From the NCBI GenBank assembly GCA_050181835.1, contig JBFXCU010000008.1, positions 36,347 through 100,346 on the forward strand: DNA of 64,000 nt, in the 5' to 3' direction. Within the stretch, counting starts at the first letter, position 1. Each line of letters begins with the position of its first letter. The stretch comes from CAILZL01 sp050181835 (GTDB taxonomy: Bacteria > Pseudomonadota > Gammaproteobacteria > Steroidobacterales > Steroidobacteraceae). The notes under the pieces were generated by a model, which was not told the DNA's origin, did not search any database, and was given only the letters and a program-made list of their open reading frames with translations. This document shows, piece after piece, positions 9,229 to 18,586 of this stretch. A program made the translations under genes and the position numbers.

Positions 9229-9498
9229 ATGACGCCAGAAGCCATCATGGATCTTGCCCGTCACGCGCTACAAGTAACCTTGTTGCTGGCGATGCCATTG
9301 CTGTTGGCAGCCCTGATTATCGGTCTGGTAGTGGGGATTTTTCAGGCAGCCACACAAATCAATGAATCAACCCTGTCTTTCATTCCGAAACTGGTTGGAA
9401 TCGCACTAGCGTTATTGATCGCCGGTCCGTGGATGCTGAATCTCATCATTGGTTACACACGGGCGCTGTTCATGAGCATCCCGGGAATGTTGGGCTGA
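9229..9498 (+). CDS. fliQ: Flagellar export gate protein FliQ
   Basis: Export-gate subunit of 89 residues made almost entirely of two transmembrane helices. The family signature ALIIGLVVGIFQAATQINES joins them, followed by TLSFIPKLVGIALALLIAGPW. A GGTAAG precedes the ATG at 9229. Gene order fliP-fliQ-fliR is conserved. Confidence 0.96.
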   Translation: MTPEAIMDLARHALQVTLLLAMPLLLAALIIGLVVGIFQAATQINESTLSFIPKLVGIALALLIAGPWMLNLIIGYTRALFMSIPGMLG

Positions 9499-9503
9499 CG
9501 TTG

Positions 9504-10280
9504 ATGTTTACCATTACAGCAACACAGCTATCAGTGTGGATCAGTGAGTACTTCTGGCCGTTCGTGCGGATTGCTGGTTGTTTAATGGTTGCTCCAGTAT
9601 TCGGTTCGAAAACCATTCCACGTCGTGTTCGTCTAGTGATTGCTGCGGCACTAACAGTGTTGTTGGCACCGCTGGTCGCTGTGCCAGCTCAAGTTGAGCT
9701 GTTTTCTGGTGGCAGCTTGGTGATCACTGTGCAGCAACTGTTGATTGGCGTTGCGATGGGGTTTGCATTGCAATTGATTTTTGATGCGGTAGTCATGGGG
9801 GGGCAGTTATTGGCGAGCAGCATGGGTTTGTCCTTTGCGATGAGTGTCGATCCGTTGTATGGCACCAATACACCGGTACTGGGCCAGTTCTACATGATCA
9901 TAGTGACGCTCACATTTTTAGCACTCGATGGCCATTTATTGCTGATCGAGTCGCTTACGCAGAGTTTTTCGTTGCTGCCGATTGGTATGGATGGACTCGG
10001 CAGCGATGGCGTGTGGATGCTGGTTAATTTCGGTGGTGTGGTTTTTTCCGGCGCGTTGATGGTGGCACTACCTGGGCTCGCGGCGATGTTAATTGTCAAT
10101 TTTGGTTTTGGTGTCATGAGTCGTGCAGCGCCTACCTTGAATTTGTTTGCGGTAGGTTTTCCGGCCGCACTGGCGCTAGGCCTGATAGTGGTGTTGTTGG
10201 GGTTGCCGGCAGTGCAGGAAAGCTTCATGCGCTTGTTCAGCTCGGCATTGATGCTGCTCACTGCATTAAGTAGTGGGTAG
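9504..10280 (+). CDS. fliR: Flagellar export gate protein FliR
   Basis: Export-gate subunit of 258 residues with about six transmembrane helices. The open frame runs back into fliQ to 9429, but the ATG at 9504 (MFTITATQLSVWISEYFWPF) gives the normal FliR N-terminus just after the fliQ stop. Visible family features are FVRIAGCLMVAPVFGSKTIP and GFALQLIFDAVVMGGQLL, and the C-terminal helix is Leu/Val-rich. It completes the FliPQR channel. Confidence 0.95.
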   Translation: MFTITATQLSVWISEYFWPFVRIAGCLMVAPVFGSKTIPRRVRLVIAAALTVLLAPLVAVPAQVELFSGGSLVITVQQLLIGVAMGFALQLIFDAVVMGGQLLASSMGLSFAMSVDPLYGTNTPVLGQFYMIIVTLTFLALDGHLLLIESLTQSFSLLPIGMDGLGSDGVWMLVNFGGVVFSGALMVALPGLAAMLIVNFGFGVMSRAAPTLNLFAVGFPAALALGLIVVLLGLPAVQESFMRLFSSALMLLTALSSG

Positions 10281-10303
10281 GGTCATGGGAATAGGAGTCA
10301 CTT

Positions 10304-11419
10304 ATGTCTGAACAACCTGACGAGGAAGAACGTACAGAAAGTGCCACACCCAAGCGCCTCGAAGAATCAAGGCGCAAAGGTGAGGTGCCTCGTTCCCGCG
10401 ACCTGAATGCCGCAGCGGTTACTTTGTTCAGTTGTGCAGCCATGGCGCTGTTTGGTGAGCGCATGGCGGAAGCATTCGCGCAACTAATGCGTTCCAGTTT
10501 GTCACTAAAATTTACACCCAGCATGGATACTCAGATGATGACGCCTGCGCTGGGGGAGGTGGCGTTGTCCGGTTTCATGGCAGTAATGCCGGTGTTCGCG
10601 GCGGGTTTTATCGCCGCCATCCTGGCACCAATGACATTGAGTGGCTGGAACTTCAGTGCCGAAGCGTTGGTGCCAAAGTTCTCCAGAATGGATCCACTGG
10701 CCGGCATGAAGCGCATGGTGTCAGTCAATGGCGTGATCGAATTAGTAAAGTCGATACTCAAGTTTTCCATGGTGGCGATCATTGCCATCATGGTATTGCG
10801 TAAGGATACGCTCGAGTTATTGACGATGGGCAAGGACACGCCTGCTAGTGCAATGCAAACGGCAGCAGGGATGTGTGTCAATGCGCTACTGATGCTGTCC
10901 TTTGGCATGTTATTGATTGCTGTCATTGATGTGCCAATCCAGTTATGGCAACACGCCAAGAATCTGCGCATGTCGCGTGAAGAGATAAAAAAAGAGATGA
11001 AGGAGAGCGATGGCTCGCCGGAGGTAAAAGGCAAAATTCGTCGTATGCAACAGGAATCTGCCCGCAATCGCATGATGGCGGAAATACCAAAAGCGGATGT
11101 GATTGTTACCAATCCCACCCACTTCGCAGTGGCCTTGCGTTATGACGATAAACGTAACCGCGCGCCAATTGTGGTGGCCAAAGGTGCGGATCTGGTTGCC
11201 GCCCGTATTCGTGAAATAGCCAGCGAACACAACATCACAATTTTCGAAGCACCGCCATTGGCGCGTGTGTTATTTCGCAGCGTCGATCTCAATCAAGAAA
11301 TTCCGGCTTCGTTATACACCGCAGTGGCACAGGTACTGACTTATGTGTTCCAGCTGCGTGCCTACCGTACTGGTCAGTCGATCCGTCCGGAACGGCCCAC
11401 CATTGAAGTGCAAGAATAA
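10304..11419 (+). CDS. flhB: Flagellar export switch protein FlhB
   Basis: Membrane protein that switches export specificity from rod/hook to filament substrates. It has 371 residues: a charged N-terminus (EERTESATPKRLEESRRKGE), four transmembrane helices, and a cytoplasmic domain with the autocleavage motif NPTH at residues 270-273. The C-terminal RPERPTIEVQE is ordinary. Its substrate-length partner FliK, and a second free-standing copy of the FlhB C-terminal domain, are encoded 9 kb away on the other strand. Confidence 0.97.
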   Translation: MSEQPDEEERTESATPKRLEESRRKGEVPRSRDLNAAAVTLFSCAAMALFGERMAEAFAQLMRSSLSLKFTPSMDTQMMTPALGEVALSGFMAVMPVFAAGFIAAILAPMTLSGWNFSAEALVPKFSRMDPLAGMKRMVSVNGVIELVKSILKFSMVAIIAIMVLRKDTLELLTMGKDTPASAMQTAAGMCVNALLMLSFGMLLIAVIDVPIQLWQHAKNLRMSREEIKKEMKESDGSPEVKGKIRRMQQESARNRMMAEIPKADVIVTNPTHFAVALRYDDKRNRAPIVVAKGADLVAARIREIASEHNITIFEAPPLARVLFRSVDLNQEIPASLYTAVAQVLTYVFQLRAYRTGQSIRPERPTIEVQE

Positions 11420-11455
11420 CTCGTCACGACTGCCAGTCTATAGAGCAAGAAAATT

Positions 11456-13564
11456 ATGAACGCCATAGCCACCTCAACCAAATCGTTTTCAATGCAGTCG
11501 CTAATACGTAGCGGATTGGGTGTGCCGGTAGGGGTAATGCTGGTACTGGCCATGATCATTGTGCCTATGCCACCGTTTCTGCTGGATGTCTTATTTACTT
11601 TCAATATTGCGTTATCGCTGGTGGTGGTGATGGCGGTGTTCTATGTAGCACGACCACTGGAATTTGGCGTGTTTCCCAGCGTATTGCTGTTGGCAACATT
11701 ATTGCGCCTGGCCTTGAATGTGGCTTCGACTCGGGTAGTGCTGCTCAATGGCCATACTGGCGGCGATGCTGCCGGTAAAGTGATTCAATCATTTGGTGAG
11801 TTTGTTATCGGTGGCAATTACACCGTGGGTCTGGTGGTATTCATGATTTTGACCATCATTAACTTCGTGGTGGTGACCAAGGGTTCGGGTCGTATTTCAG
11901 AAGTAAGTGCCCGCTTTACCTTGGATGCCATGCCCGGTAAACAGATGGCGATTGACGCTGACTTGAATGCCGGTTTGATCACACAGGACGAAGCACGCAA
12001 ACGACGCCAGGAAGTACGTGAAGAAGCCGACTTCTTCGGCTCCATGGACGGTGCGAGTAAGTTTGTGCGTGGCGATGCCACTGCCGGCATCATGATTTTG
12101 TTTATCAATATGATTGGCGGCGTGGCCATCGGCATGCTTGCTCATGATATGAATTTTTCTTCAGCAGCCAAGACCTACGTGTTGTTGAGTATTGGTGATG
12201 GCCTGGTGGCACAAATCCCCGCGTTGCTGTTGTCAACGGCGGTCGCCATCATCGTGACGCGTATGTCCAAGGCGCAGGACATGGGTGGTGAACTGGGTAA
12301 GCAATTATTTGGCAATCCCAAAGCCTTGATGGTTGCAGCGGCGTTGCTGGGTGTGATGGGGATGGTACCGGGCATGCCTAACTTTGCCTTCCTGCTTGGT
12401 GCCGCGCTGTGTGGTGGCGTGGCATGGCGCATCCAGAATCGACCCGCTCCGCAAGTGCTCGATGATAAACAAGAGACGTCAGTTCCGTTGCCTAGCGTGG
12501 CGCCAGAAAACCGTGAATTGAACTGGGACGACGTACAGCCAGTTGACATCATTGGTCTGGAAGTGGGCTATCGCTTGGTGCCGTTGGTGGACAAGGCACA
12601 GGGCGGCGATTTGTTGGCGCGCATTCGTGGTATTCGCCGCAAGCTATCCCAAGAGCTGGGGTTCCTGATTCATACCGTACACATTCGCGACAATCTGGAA
12701 CTGGCGCCGAATGGCTATCGCATCAACCTGTCCGGTGTGCCAGTGGGTGAATCCAGCATCTATCCTGATCGTGAGATGGCTATCAATCCAGGGCGAGTGT
12801 TCGGCAAGTTGGCCGGAATTGAAACCCGTGATCCAGCTTTTGGCATGGAAGCGGTGTGGATTGAACCGACCATGCGCGATCAAGCGCATGCTTTGGGGTA
12901 CACAGTGGTGGATGCCAGTACGGTCATTGCCACGCACCTGAGTCATATCGTGCAACAACACGCACATGAACTATTGGGGCATGAAGAAGTACAGAGCTTG
13001 CTCACTACGCTGGCAAAAATTGCTCCAAAGCTTGTCGAAGATCTCATTCCGAAGCAGCTGTCACTGAGTGTGCTGGTACGCGTATTGCAATACCTGTTGC
13101 AAGAAAGAGTTCCAATCAAAAATATGCGCACAATCGTCGAAACATTGGCGGAACACGCCAACCGCACTCAAGACCCGCAAGCATTGCAGGGCTTGGTACG
13201 TGTGGCATTGGGTCGTCAGATCGTGCAGGACATTGCCGGGATGACCGACGAATTGCCAGTAATAACCTTAGAACCTGAGCTGGAGCAGCTATTGAGCGGT
13301 GCCATGAACAGCAGTGATGGTATGGCATTGGCAACGCCGGGGCTTGAACCCGGACTTGCCGAGCGCTTGCAGCAAAGATTGTCCGAGAGCGTGCAGCGTC
13401 AAGAAACCGCCGGTAAGCCTGCGGTGTTGCTGGTACCACCAATGTTACGTGTTGCGCTAGCGCGTTTTCTGCGCTCTGCCGTGCCGAGTTTACATGTGCT
13501 GGCATGGAACGAAATTCCCGACACTCGCAAGGTGCGATTGATCGGTACCGTGGGACGGAATTAA
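11456..13564 (+). CDS. flhA: Flagellar export gate protein FlhA
   Basis: Largest export-gate component, 702 residues. It has eight N-terminal transmembrane helices including the FHIPEP-family stretch LLRLALNVASTRVVLLNGH, the cytoplasmic loop with SARFTLDAMPGKQMAIDADL, and the C-terminal chaperone-docking domain (VGYRLVPLVDKAQGGDLL, GRVFGKLAGIETRDPAFG). Length is normal. It is followed by flhF after 19 bases. Confidence 0.97.
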   Translation: MNAIATSTKSFSMQSLIRSGLGVPVGVMLVLAMIIVPMPPFLLDVLFTFNIALSLVVVMAVFYVARPLEFGVFPSVLLLATLLRLALNVASTRVVLLNGHTGGDAAGKVIQSFGEFVIGGNYTVGLVVFMILTIINFVVVTKGSGRISEVSARFTLDAMPGKQMAIDADLNAGLITQDEARKRRQEVREEADFFGSMDGASKFVRGDATAGIMILFINMIGGVAIGMLAHDMNFSSAAKTYVLLSIGDGLVAQIPALLLSTAVAIIVTRMSKAQDMGGELGKQLFGNPKALMVAAALLGVMGMVPGMPNFAFLLGAALCGGVAWRIQNRPAPQVLDDKQETSVPLPSVAPENRELNWDDVQPVDIIGLEVGYRLVPLVDKAQGGDLLARIRGIRRKLSQELGFLIHTVHIRDNLELAPNGYRINLSGVPVGESSIYPDREMAINPGRVFGKLAGIETRDPAFGMEAVWIEPTMRDQAHALGYTVVDASTVIATHLSHIVQQHAHELLGHEEVQSLLTTLAKIAPKLVEDLIPKQLSLSVLVRVLQYLLQERVPIKNMRTIVETLAEHANRTQDPQALQGLVRVALGRQIVQDIAGMTDELPVITLEPELEQLLSGAMNSSDGMALATPGLEPGLAERLQQRLSESVQRQETAGKPAVLLVPPMLRVALARFLRSAVPSLHVLAWNEIPDTRKVRLIGTVGRN

Positions 13565-13583
13565 TGATGAGTCGCACATACCC

Positions 13584-14768
13584 ATGAAAATTCGTCGCTA
13601 TCTTGCCAAAGACATGCGTCAGGCCCTTAACCAAGTGCGTGAAGCACAGGGGCCCGATGCCATTATTCTGTCTTCACGACGCACCGATGAAGGTGTTGAA
13701 GTGGTGGCTGCAATAGATTTTGATGCTCAAGTTGTTGAGCAAGGTTATGCGGCTAAGGTCGAGCAGCAGCATACGCAAGCAACCTCTGACATGGCGGCTC
13801 GCTTACAGCGTGCGCCAACTAATACGGTTACTGCTGAAGGCAGCAATGACCTGAGCTCGGAGCTGCATAGTTTGCGACGCATGCTGGAGACTCAGGTGGC
13901 GACATTGGCGTGGAATGATTTGACACGGCGTGCGCCCTTGCAAACAGCTTTGCTGAAAGAACTGACACAGCTGGGTTTTGCGCAATCATTGGTCATTGAA
14001 GTGGTATCGCAAATTCCAGCACGGATGGAGTGGAGTGCCGCGCATCGTATGGCATTGGCATTGATTGCCAAGCGCATTGTTACTGACGATGAGCGCTGGC
14101 TGGAACAAGGTGGCATGGTGGCGTTTGTCGGTCCGACCGGCGTCGGTAAAAGCACCTTGGTGGCCAAGCTTGCGGCGCGCTGGGTACTACGTCATGGGCC
14201 ACGCGAACTGGTATTGATTGCGGCCGACTCAGTGCGCATGGGGGCGCAGGATCAGTTGCAGAATCTAGGCCGGTTGTTAGGCGTACCGACTTATACCGTG
14301 GATCAGGTCGCAGAGATCAGCCCAATTCTCAATTCGCTGACACGTAACCGATTGGTGTTGGTTGATACCGCTGGCTTCAGTCAGCGTGATGCACGCCTGT
14401 CTGCTGAGTTGGCCTTATTAGCCACCGCACACCCGCAACTGGAAACCTCGCTGGTGGTATCGGCCAATACGCAAGCGGGCACACTGGAAGAAACATTTTT
14501 TCGCTTTGCCGCTGCCGCCCCCAAATCTTGCGTGCTGACCAAAGTTGATGAAGCCACCAGCTTGGGCGGATCTATTTCAGCACTGGCCCGCCATGCTCTG
14601 CCACTGACTTACCTCAGCGAAGGACAGCGTATTCCTGAAGATTTATCAGTGGCGCGCTCTCATCAATTAGTGGCCCGTGCGGTTGAGCTGGCACGGCGCA
14701 GTGGTGCACAAGCAGACGAAGAATTACTCACAATGAGATTTGGAGGAGTGGCGCATGCCCTTGCCTAA
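13584..14768 (+). CDS. flhF: Flagellar SRP-like GTPase FlhF
   Basis: SRP-family GTPase that sets the polar site and number of flagella together with FlhG. It has 394 residues. The N-terminal basic B domain starts MKIRRYLAKDMRQALNQVRE. The G domain has the P-loop GPTGVGKS at residues 183-190, a G3-type DTAG at 261-264, and LTKVDEATSLGG. Its presence argues for polar flagellation. It overlaps flhG by 14 bases. Confidence 0.96.
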   Translation: MKIRRYLAKDMRQALNQVREAQGPDAIILSSRRTDEGVEVVAAIDFDAQVVEQGYAAKVEQQHTQATSDMAARLQRAPTNTVTAEGSNDLSSELHSLRRMLETQVATLAWNDLTRRAPLQTALLKELTQLGFAQSLVIEVVSQIPARMEWSAAHRMALALIAKRIVTDDERWLEQGGMVAFVGPTGVGKSTLVAKLAARWVLRHGPRELVLIAADSVRMGAQDQLQNLGRLLGVPTYTVDQVAEISPILNSLTRNRLVLVDTAGFSQRDARLSAELALLATAHPQLETSLVVSANTQAGTLEETFFRFAAAAPKSCVLTKVDEATSLGGSISALARHALPLTYLSEGQRIPEDLSVARSHQLVARAVELARRSGAQADEELLTMRFGGVAHALA

Positions 14769-15636
14769 ACGCATGAAAACACCAGAACAGCAGCGTTCGT
14801 TGTTACCCGGGCCGGTGCAAGTGATTGCCGTCACCGGCGGTAAGGGTGGCATTGGCAAGACCAGCGTCGCGATCAATCTTGCTACCGCTATGACTGCGGC
14901 AGGTAAGCGGGTCATGCTACTCGACGGTGATTTGGGCCTGGCCAATGTCGATGTGATGTTGGGCTTGTCGCCGCGTCATACCTTGGCGCAGGTGATGGCT
15001 GGCAGCTGTACGCTGGAGGAAGTCATTGTTGAGTCACCGCAGGGATTTCATGTGGTACCGGCAGCGTCCGGTATTGCCAAGATGGCTGCGTTAAGTGCCA
15101 CCGAGCATTTACACATTGTGCAGGCATTTAGCAGTCTTGCTGCTCGTATCGATGTACTGATTGTGGATACCGCCGCCGGAATTTCCCACGGCGTACTACA
15201 GTTTTCACAGGCGGCCCAGCATGTGTTGTTAGTTGTGTGCGATGAGCCCGCTTCGATTACCGATGCGTATGCATTGATCAAAGTGCTGAGTCGCAACCAT
15301 GGTGTGCGACATTTTCAAGTGCTCAGCAATATGTGCAGCGCGCCAGGCGAAGGTAGTGATTTATTCAAGAAGCTTGAACGAGTAACAGGGCGTTTCCTGG
15401 ATGTGGTGCTGACCTATGTTGGTGAAGTACCAACAGATCCGTATATGAAGCGCGCGATTCGTGAACAACGTCCCGTTACGGACGCATATCCAGGCAGTCC
15501 AGCTGCACTGGCATTCAAGAAACTGGCCGTCAAGGTCGATAAGTGGCCAATACCCTCGGGTTCGCGTGGCAATCTGGAGTTTTTTGTTGAACGTCTGGCA
15601 GGTCGTCCTGCGGTACAACTCGAGGTGGTGAGATGA
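14755..15636 (+). CDS. flhG: Flagellar number regulator FlhG (MinD/ParA-family ATPase)
   Basis: MinD-like ATPase that limits flagellar number, known in polar flagellates to act with FlhF and the FleQ-type activator. The start at 14755 is chosen because a strong GGAGGAG lies seven bases upstream, although the frame is open from 14740. The deviant Walker A motif KGGIGKT is at residues 30-36. The switch regions are LLDGDLGLANVDVMLG and VDTAAG. At 293 residues it has the usual C-terminal membrane-targeting extension region. It overlaps flhF by 14 bases and fliA by 4 bases. Confidence 0.95.
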   Translation: MPLPKRMKTPEQQRSLLPGPVQVIAVTGGKGGIGKTSVAINLATAMTAAGKRVMLLDGDLGLANVDVMLGLSPRHTLAQVMAGSCTLEEVIVESPQGFHVVPAASGIAKMAALSATEHLHIVQAFSSLAARIDVLIVDTAAGISHGVLQFSQAAQHVLLVVCDEPASITDAYALIKVLSRNHGVRHFQVLSNMCSAPGEGSDLFKKLERVTGRFLDVVLTYVGEVPTDPYMKRAIREQRPVTDAYPGSPAALAFKKLAVKVDKWPIPSGSRGNLEFFVERLAGRPAVQLEVVR

Positions 15637-16439
15637 ACAAGGTGACTGCTTACGAGGCGTGCCTGCCTGCGCAAAGTACCGATGCCTTGGTGCGGCGTCA
15701 TGCCGAATTGGTAAAGCGCATTGCCTATCATTTGGCGGGCCGCTTGCCGGCTTCGGTTGAGGTAGCTGATCTGATTCAATCCGGCATGTTGGGATTGCTG
15801 GAAGCAGCGGGAAACTATAGTGCGGATCGTGGTGCCAGTTTTGAAACTTATGCGGGCATCCGTATTCGCGGTTCGATGCTGGATGCGTTACGTAAGCTTG
15901 ACTGGGCCCCGCGTTCAGTTCATCGCAAGGCGCGTGCGGCGGCTGCCGCAGTGCGTGAGCTGGAAGGTGAAACCGGTTGTGAGGCGCAGGATAGCGAAAT
16001 CGCGGCACGCATGGGCGTATCGTTGGATGAATACTTCAAGGTGGTGCAGGACGCGACCACCTGTCATTTAGTAAGTTTGAATGAAACAGTGGGTGAAGCA
16101 GATGCGCCCCTGGTTCGGGTGGCTGACGACAATGCCGATCCATTTCGTGAAATGGTCGATGCGGATTTTCGTAAGGCATTGGTGTTGGCAATTGATGAAT
16201 TGCCTGAGCGCGAAAAAATGGTGATGTCTTTGTACTACGACGAGGAACTGAATCTAAAGGAAATCGGCGCAGTATTGAAGGTAACAGAGTCACGTGTCTG
16301 TCAATTACATGGTCAGGCGCTGGTGCGACTCAAAGCACGTCTGACGGACTGGCGTGATCGACGCGAATTCAGTGAACAGGAAGAGCAAAAGCAGAGCAAG
16401 GTCAGGCGTGGTTCGCGGCCAGTTCTGCAAAAGGCATGA
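15633..16439 (+). CDS. fliA: Flagellar sigma factor sigma-28 (FliA)
   Basis: Alternative sigma factor of 268 residues for late flagellar and chemotaxis genes. Region 2 (HAELVKRIAYHLAGRLP ... DLIQSGMLGLLEAA ... YAGIRIRGSMLDALR) and region 4 (LPEREKMVMSLYYDEELNLK, VTESRVCQLHGQAL) are intact. There is an unusually basic, Gln-rich C-terminal tail (about 20 residues) after the helix-turn-helix. The start overlaps the flhG stop (ATGA). At least three FliA-type promoters are recognisable downstream in this window, at 17750, 21772 and 30427. Confidence 0.97.
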   Translation: MNKVTAYEACLPAQSTDALVRRHAELVKRIAYHLAGRLPASVEVADLIQSGMLGLLEAAGNYSADRGASFETYAGIRIRGSMLDALRKLDWAPRSVHRKARAAAAAVRELEGETGCEAQDSEIAARMGVSLDEYFKVVQDATTCHLVSLNETVGEADAPLVRVADDNADPFREMVDADFRKALVLAIDELPEREKMVMSLYYDEELNLKEIGAVLKVTESRVCQLHGQALVRLKARLTDWRDRREFSEQEEQKQSKVRRGSRPVLQKA

Positions 16440-16478
16440 TCTGCCAACTCGGCTGGTAACGGCAACGAGGTGTGAAAT

Positions 16479-16862
16479 ATGAGTAAAGAGCTACGATTTT
16501 TGGTGGTGGATGACTTTTCGACTATGCGTCGAATAATCAAAAATCTGTTGCAGGATCTTGGCTATGCCCATGTGGTTGAAGCCGATGATGGCAATACTGC
16601 CTGGCCTATTCTGCAGCAAGGCAAGATCGATTTCCTGATCACTGACTGGAATATGCCAAGCATGCCCGGGCTGGCGTTGCTTAAAGCCGTGCGTGCCGAT
16701 GCTGACTTGGCCAGATTGCCGGTGCTGATGCTTACAGCCGAGGCCAAGCGTGAACAGATAGTTGAAGCAGCGCAGGCGGGTGTCAGTGGCTATGTCATCA
16801 AGCCATTTACCGCCGCCACTCTCAAGGAAAAGATTGATAAGGTCTTGGATAACAGGAAGTAG
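16479..16862 (+). CDS. cheY: Chemotaxis response regulator CheY
   Basis: Single-domain receiver of 127 residues with D11/D12, phosphoacceptor D56 (LITDWNMP), T86 and K108 (IKPF). Phosphorylated by CheA, it binds the FliM N-terminus to reverse the motor. GAGG lies about nine bases before the ATG. It is paired with cheZ, which starts eight bases after its stop. The aromatic W57 of the DWNMP block is typical of flagellar CheY. Confidence 0.96.
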   Translation: MSKELRFLVVDDFSTMRRIIKNLLQDLGYAHVVEADDGNTAWPILQQGKIDFLITDWNMPSMPGLALLKAVRADADLARLPVLMLTAEAKREQIVEAAQAGVSGYVIKPFTAATLKEKIDKVLDNRK

Positions 16863-16869
16863 CTGGGTT

Positions 16870-17655
16870 ATGGATAAGAAGAATAAGCCTGCGAGAAAAC
16901 CAGCCAAAAAAACGGCTCCTGTTGTATTAAAAGAACGCTACGGCGCTCATGTGTTGAATCTGTCTGTTGCACTTGAGGCTGATGATGAAGTGGCTTTCGT
17001 AGCAGCGCTCAGTGAGATGGCCAAGCTGCATGACGATACAGCCTGGGTGCGGTTGCGCAAATTGACTACCGACTTGAATGATGCACTGGATCGCTTTCAG
17101 ATGGATGCGCGTCTAGTGGCTATGGCAGAAAATGACATGCCGGATGCCAAGCATCGACTGGCCCATGTGATGAAGATGACAGATGATGCGGCGCACAAGA
17201 CCATGGATCTGGTTGAACGATCTGGGCCACTGGCAGAGGGCATTGCCACAGAAGCGGCAGCGCTGAATGTATTGTGGCAACAGTTCAAGCAGCGCTCGAT
17301 TGAGCCACAGGACTTTCGTATGTTGATGAACCGAATGGACGCATTTCTATTCAGTGCACAGGCGGATACCGAAGCCGTGCGTACCAACCTTGCGGAAGTA
17401 TTGATGACGCAGGATTATCAGGATCTAACCGGTCAAATCATTCGTGGTGTTATTACGTTGGTGGGGGAAGTGGAAAAAACACTGAGTGAGTTAGTGAGTG
17501 TAGCTACGCCACAAGACAATAGCGTAGAAAAGGGTGCCAACGAGCAGTATCAGCAAGCACGCGGTTATGGCCCTGCCGTACCCGGTGTGGATTATGGGGC
17601 AGTGATCGGTGCTCAAGCGGAGGTGGACGATTTGTTGTTTCAATTGGGTATGTAG
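16870..17655 (+). CDS. cheZ: CheY phosphatase CheZ
   Basis: Protein phosphatase that dephosphorylates CheY-P. The start at 16870 is chosen from context, since the open frame from 16762 overlaps cheY. The 261-residue protein has a Lys/Ala/Pro-rich N-terminus (KKNKPARKPAKKTAP), a long helical hairpin with the catalytic block QDYQDLTGQ (D185 and Q189), and the C-terminal CheY-binding helix EVDDLLFQLGM. All functional elements of CheZ are present. Confidence 0.95.
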   Translation: MDKKNKPARKPAKKTAPVVLKERYGAHVLNLSVALEADDEVAFVAALSEMAKLHDDTAWVRLRKLTTDLNDALDRFQMDARLVAMAENDMPDAKHRLAHVMKMTDDAAHKTMDLVERSGPLAEGIATEAAALNVLWQQFKQRSIEPQDFRMLMNRMDAFLFSAQADTEAVRTNLAEVLMTQDYQDLTGQIIRGVITLVGEVEKTLSELVSVATPQDNSVEKGANEQYQQARGYGPAVPGVDYGAVIGAQAEVDDLLFQLGM

Positions 17656-17667
17656 TAGCTCAAGCGG

Positions 17668-17690
17668 GCCGGGTAGTGTCCGGCGTTGTC
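17668..17690 (+). terminator. Weak hairpin after cheZ
   Basis: A stem GCCGG / CCGGC with a seven-base loop (GTAGTGT) is followed by GTTGTCTT. It lies 13 bases after the cheZ stop and before the independent motC promoter. The T-rich tail is poor, so this may only attenuate transcription. Confidence 0.3.
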
Positions 17691-17749
17691 TTACATAAAG
17701 TATCAACGGGCATGACAGCGCGGCGTCTCACAGCCCGACAAAACTACCC

Positions 17750-17776
17750 GCAAGATTTTCATCTCCCTGCCGTTAA
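17750..17776 (+). promoter_or_regulatory. Sigma-28 (FliA) promoter of motCD
   Basis: GCAAG, then 14 bases, then GCCGTTAA matches the FliA consensus (TAAAG-N14-GCCGATAA, or TCAAG-N14-GCCGATAA in pseudomonads) with exact spacing. It sits 40 bases before motC. Stator genes are classic FliA targets, so position and sequence agree. Confidence 0.75.
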
Positions 17777-17816
17777 AGGCTACTGATCCTCGGTAAGCTG
17801 GAGAGCCCTTTTAGCT

Positions 17817-18572
17817 ATGCGTAAACAGTCATTCGACATGCTCAGTGTCGTCGGCTTGGTGCTGGCATGCATATCTCTGACGGTGGGCGCGGTGCTGAAG
17901 GGCGCTGGGCTTGGTTCGTTGCTGTCCCCGGCTGCCTTCATGATTGTGATGGTGGGTACGGTTGCAGCGATCTGTATCCAGACACCTTGGCATGTGATGA
18001 TGCGTGCCCTGCGGGTGGCGCGTTGGATGGTGAAGCCGCCACAGCTACAGTCAGTGGCCATGCTCAAGAAATTTGTTGAGTGGAGTACGATTGCGCGCAA
18101 GCAAGGGTTGCTGGGTCTGGAAAATTTGCTGGATACCACTACCGATAATTTTCTGCACAAAGGGCTGCAACTGCTGGTCGACGGCACTGAACCGGAAGAG
18201 ATTCGATCCGTGATGGAAGTAGAGCTGGATATTCTCGAAACGGTGGATTTACGTGCCGTCAAAGTATTTGAAGGTATGGGTATTTATGCGCCGACGTTAG
18301 GCATTATTGGTGCGGTACTTGGCTTGATTGCCGTAATGCAAAATCTTGCTGATCCGAGCAAACTGGGACAGGGTATTGCGGCGGCGTTCACTGCCACTAT
18401 TTATGGTATTGGCTTGGCCAATCTGCTGTTCCTGCCGATGGCTAACAAATTAAAGGTGGTGGTTCAGACACAAGTACAGAGTCGCGCCATGATAATTGAA
18501 GGTCTGATCTGTATTGCGCGGGGTGAAAATCCACGCAACATTGAAACCAAATTGCAGAGCTATCTGCACTAA
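17817..18572 (+). CDS. motC: Flagellar motor stator protein MotC (MotA family)
   Basis: Proton-channel stator subunit of 251 residues, MotA/TolQ/ExbB fold. There are four membrane segments: the N-terminal pair from residues 7-27 and 38-55, and the C-terminal pair around VFEGMGIYAPTLGIIGAVLGLI and the glycine-rich GQGIAAAFTATIYGIGLANL. A cytoplasmic loop with VEWSTIARKQGLLGLE lies between. The second stator gene follows after 14 bases. The name MotC reflects position next to cheYZ and the FliA promoter; MotA/MotB is the alternative name. Confidence 0.92.
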   Translation: MRKQSFDMLSVVGLVLACISLTVGAVLKGAGLGSLLSPAAFMIVMVGTVAAICIQTPWHVMMRALRVARWMVKPPQLQSVAMLKKFVEWSTIARKQGLLGLENLLDTTTDNFLHKGLQLLVDGTEPEEIRSVMEVELDILETVDLRAVKVFEGMGIYAPTLGIIGAVLGLIAVMQNLADPSKLGQGIAAAFTATIYGIGLANLLFLPMANKLKVVVQTQVQSRAMIIEGLICIARGENPRNIETKLQSYLH

Positions 18573-18586
18573 CCATCAACAGTGCT

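Noticed and set aside
10531..11118. Minus-strand frame of 195 codons
   Set aside because: Antisense to flhB; the apparent hydrophobic pattern mirrors the membrane helices of flhB.
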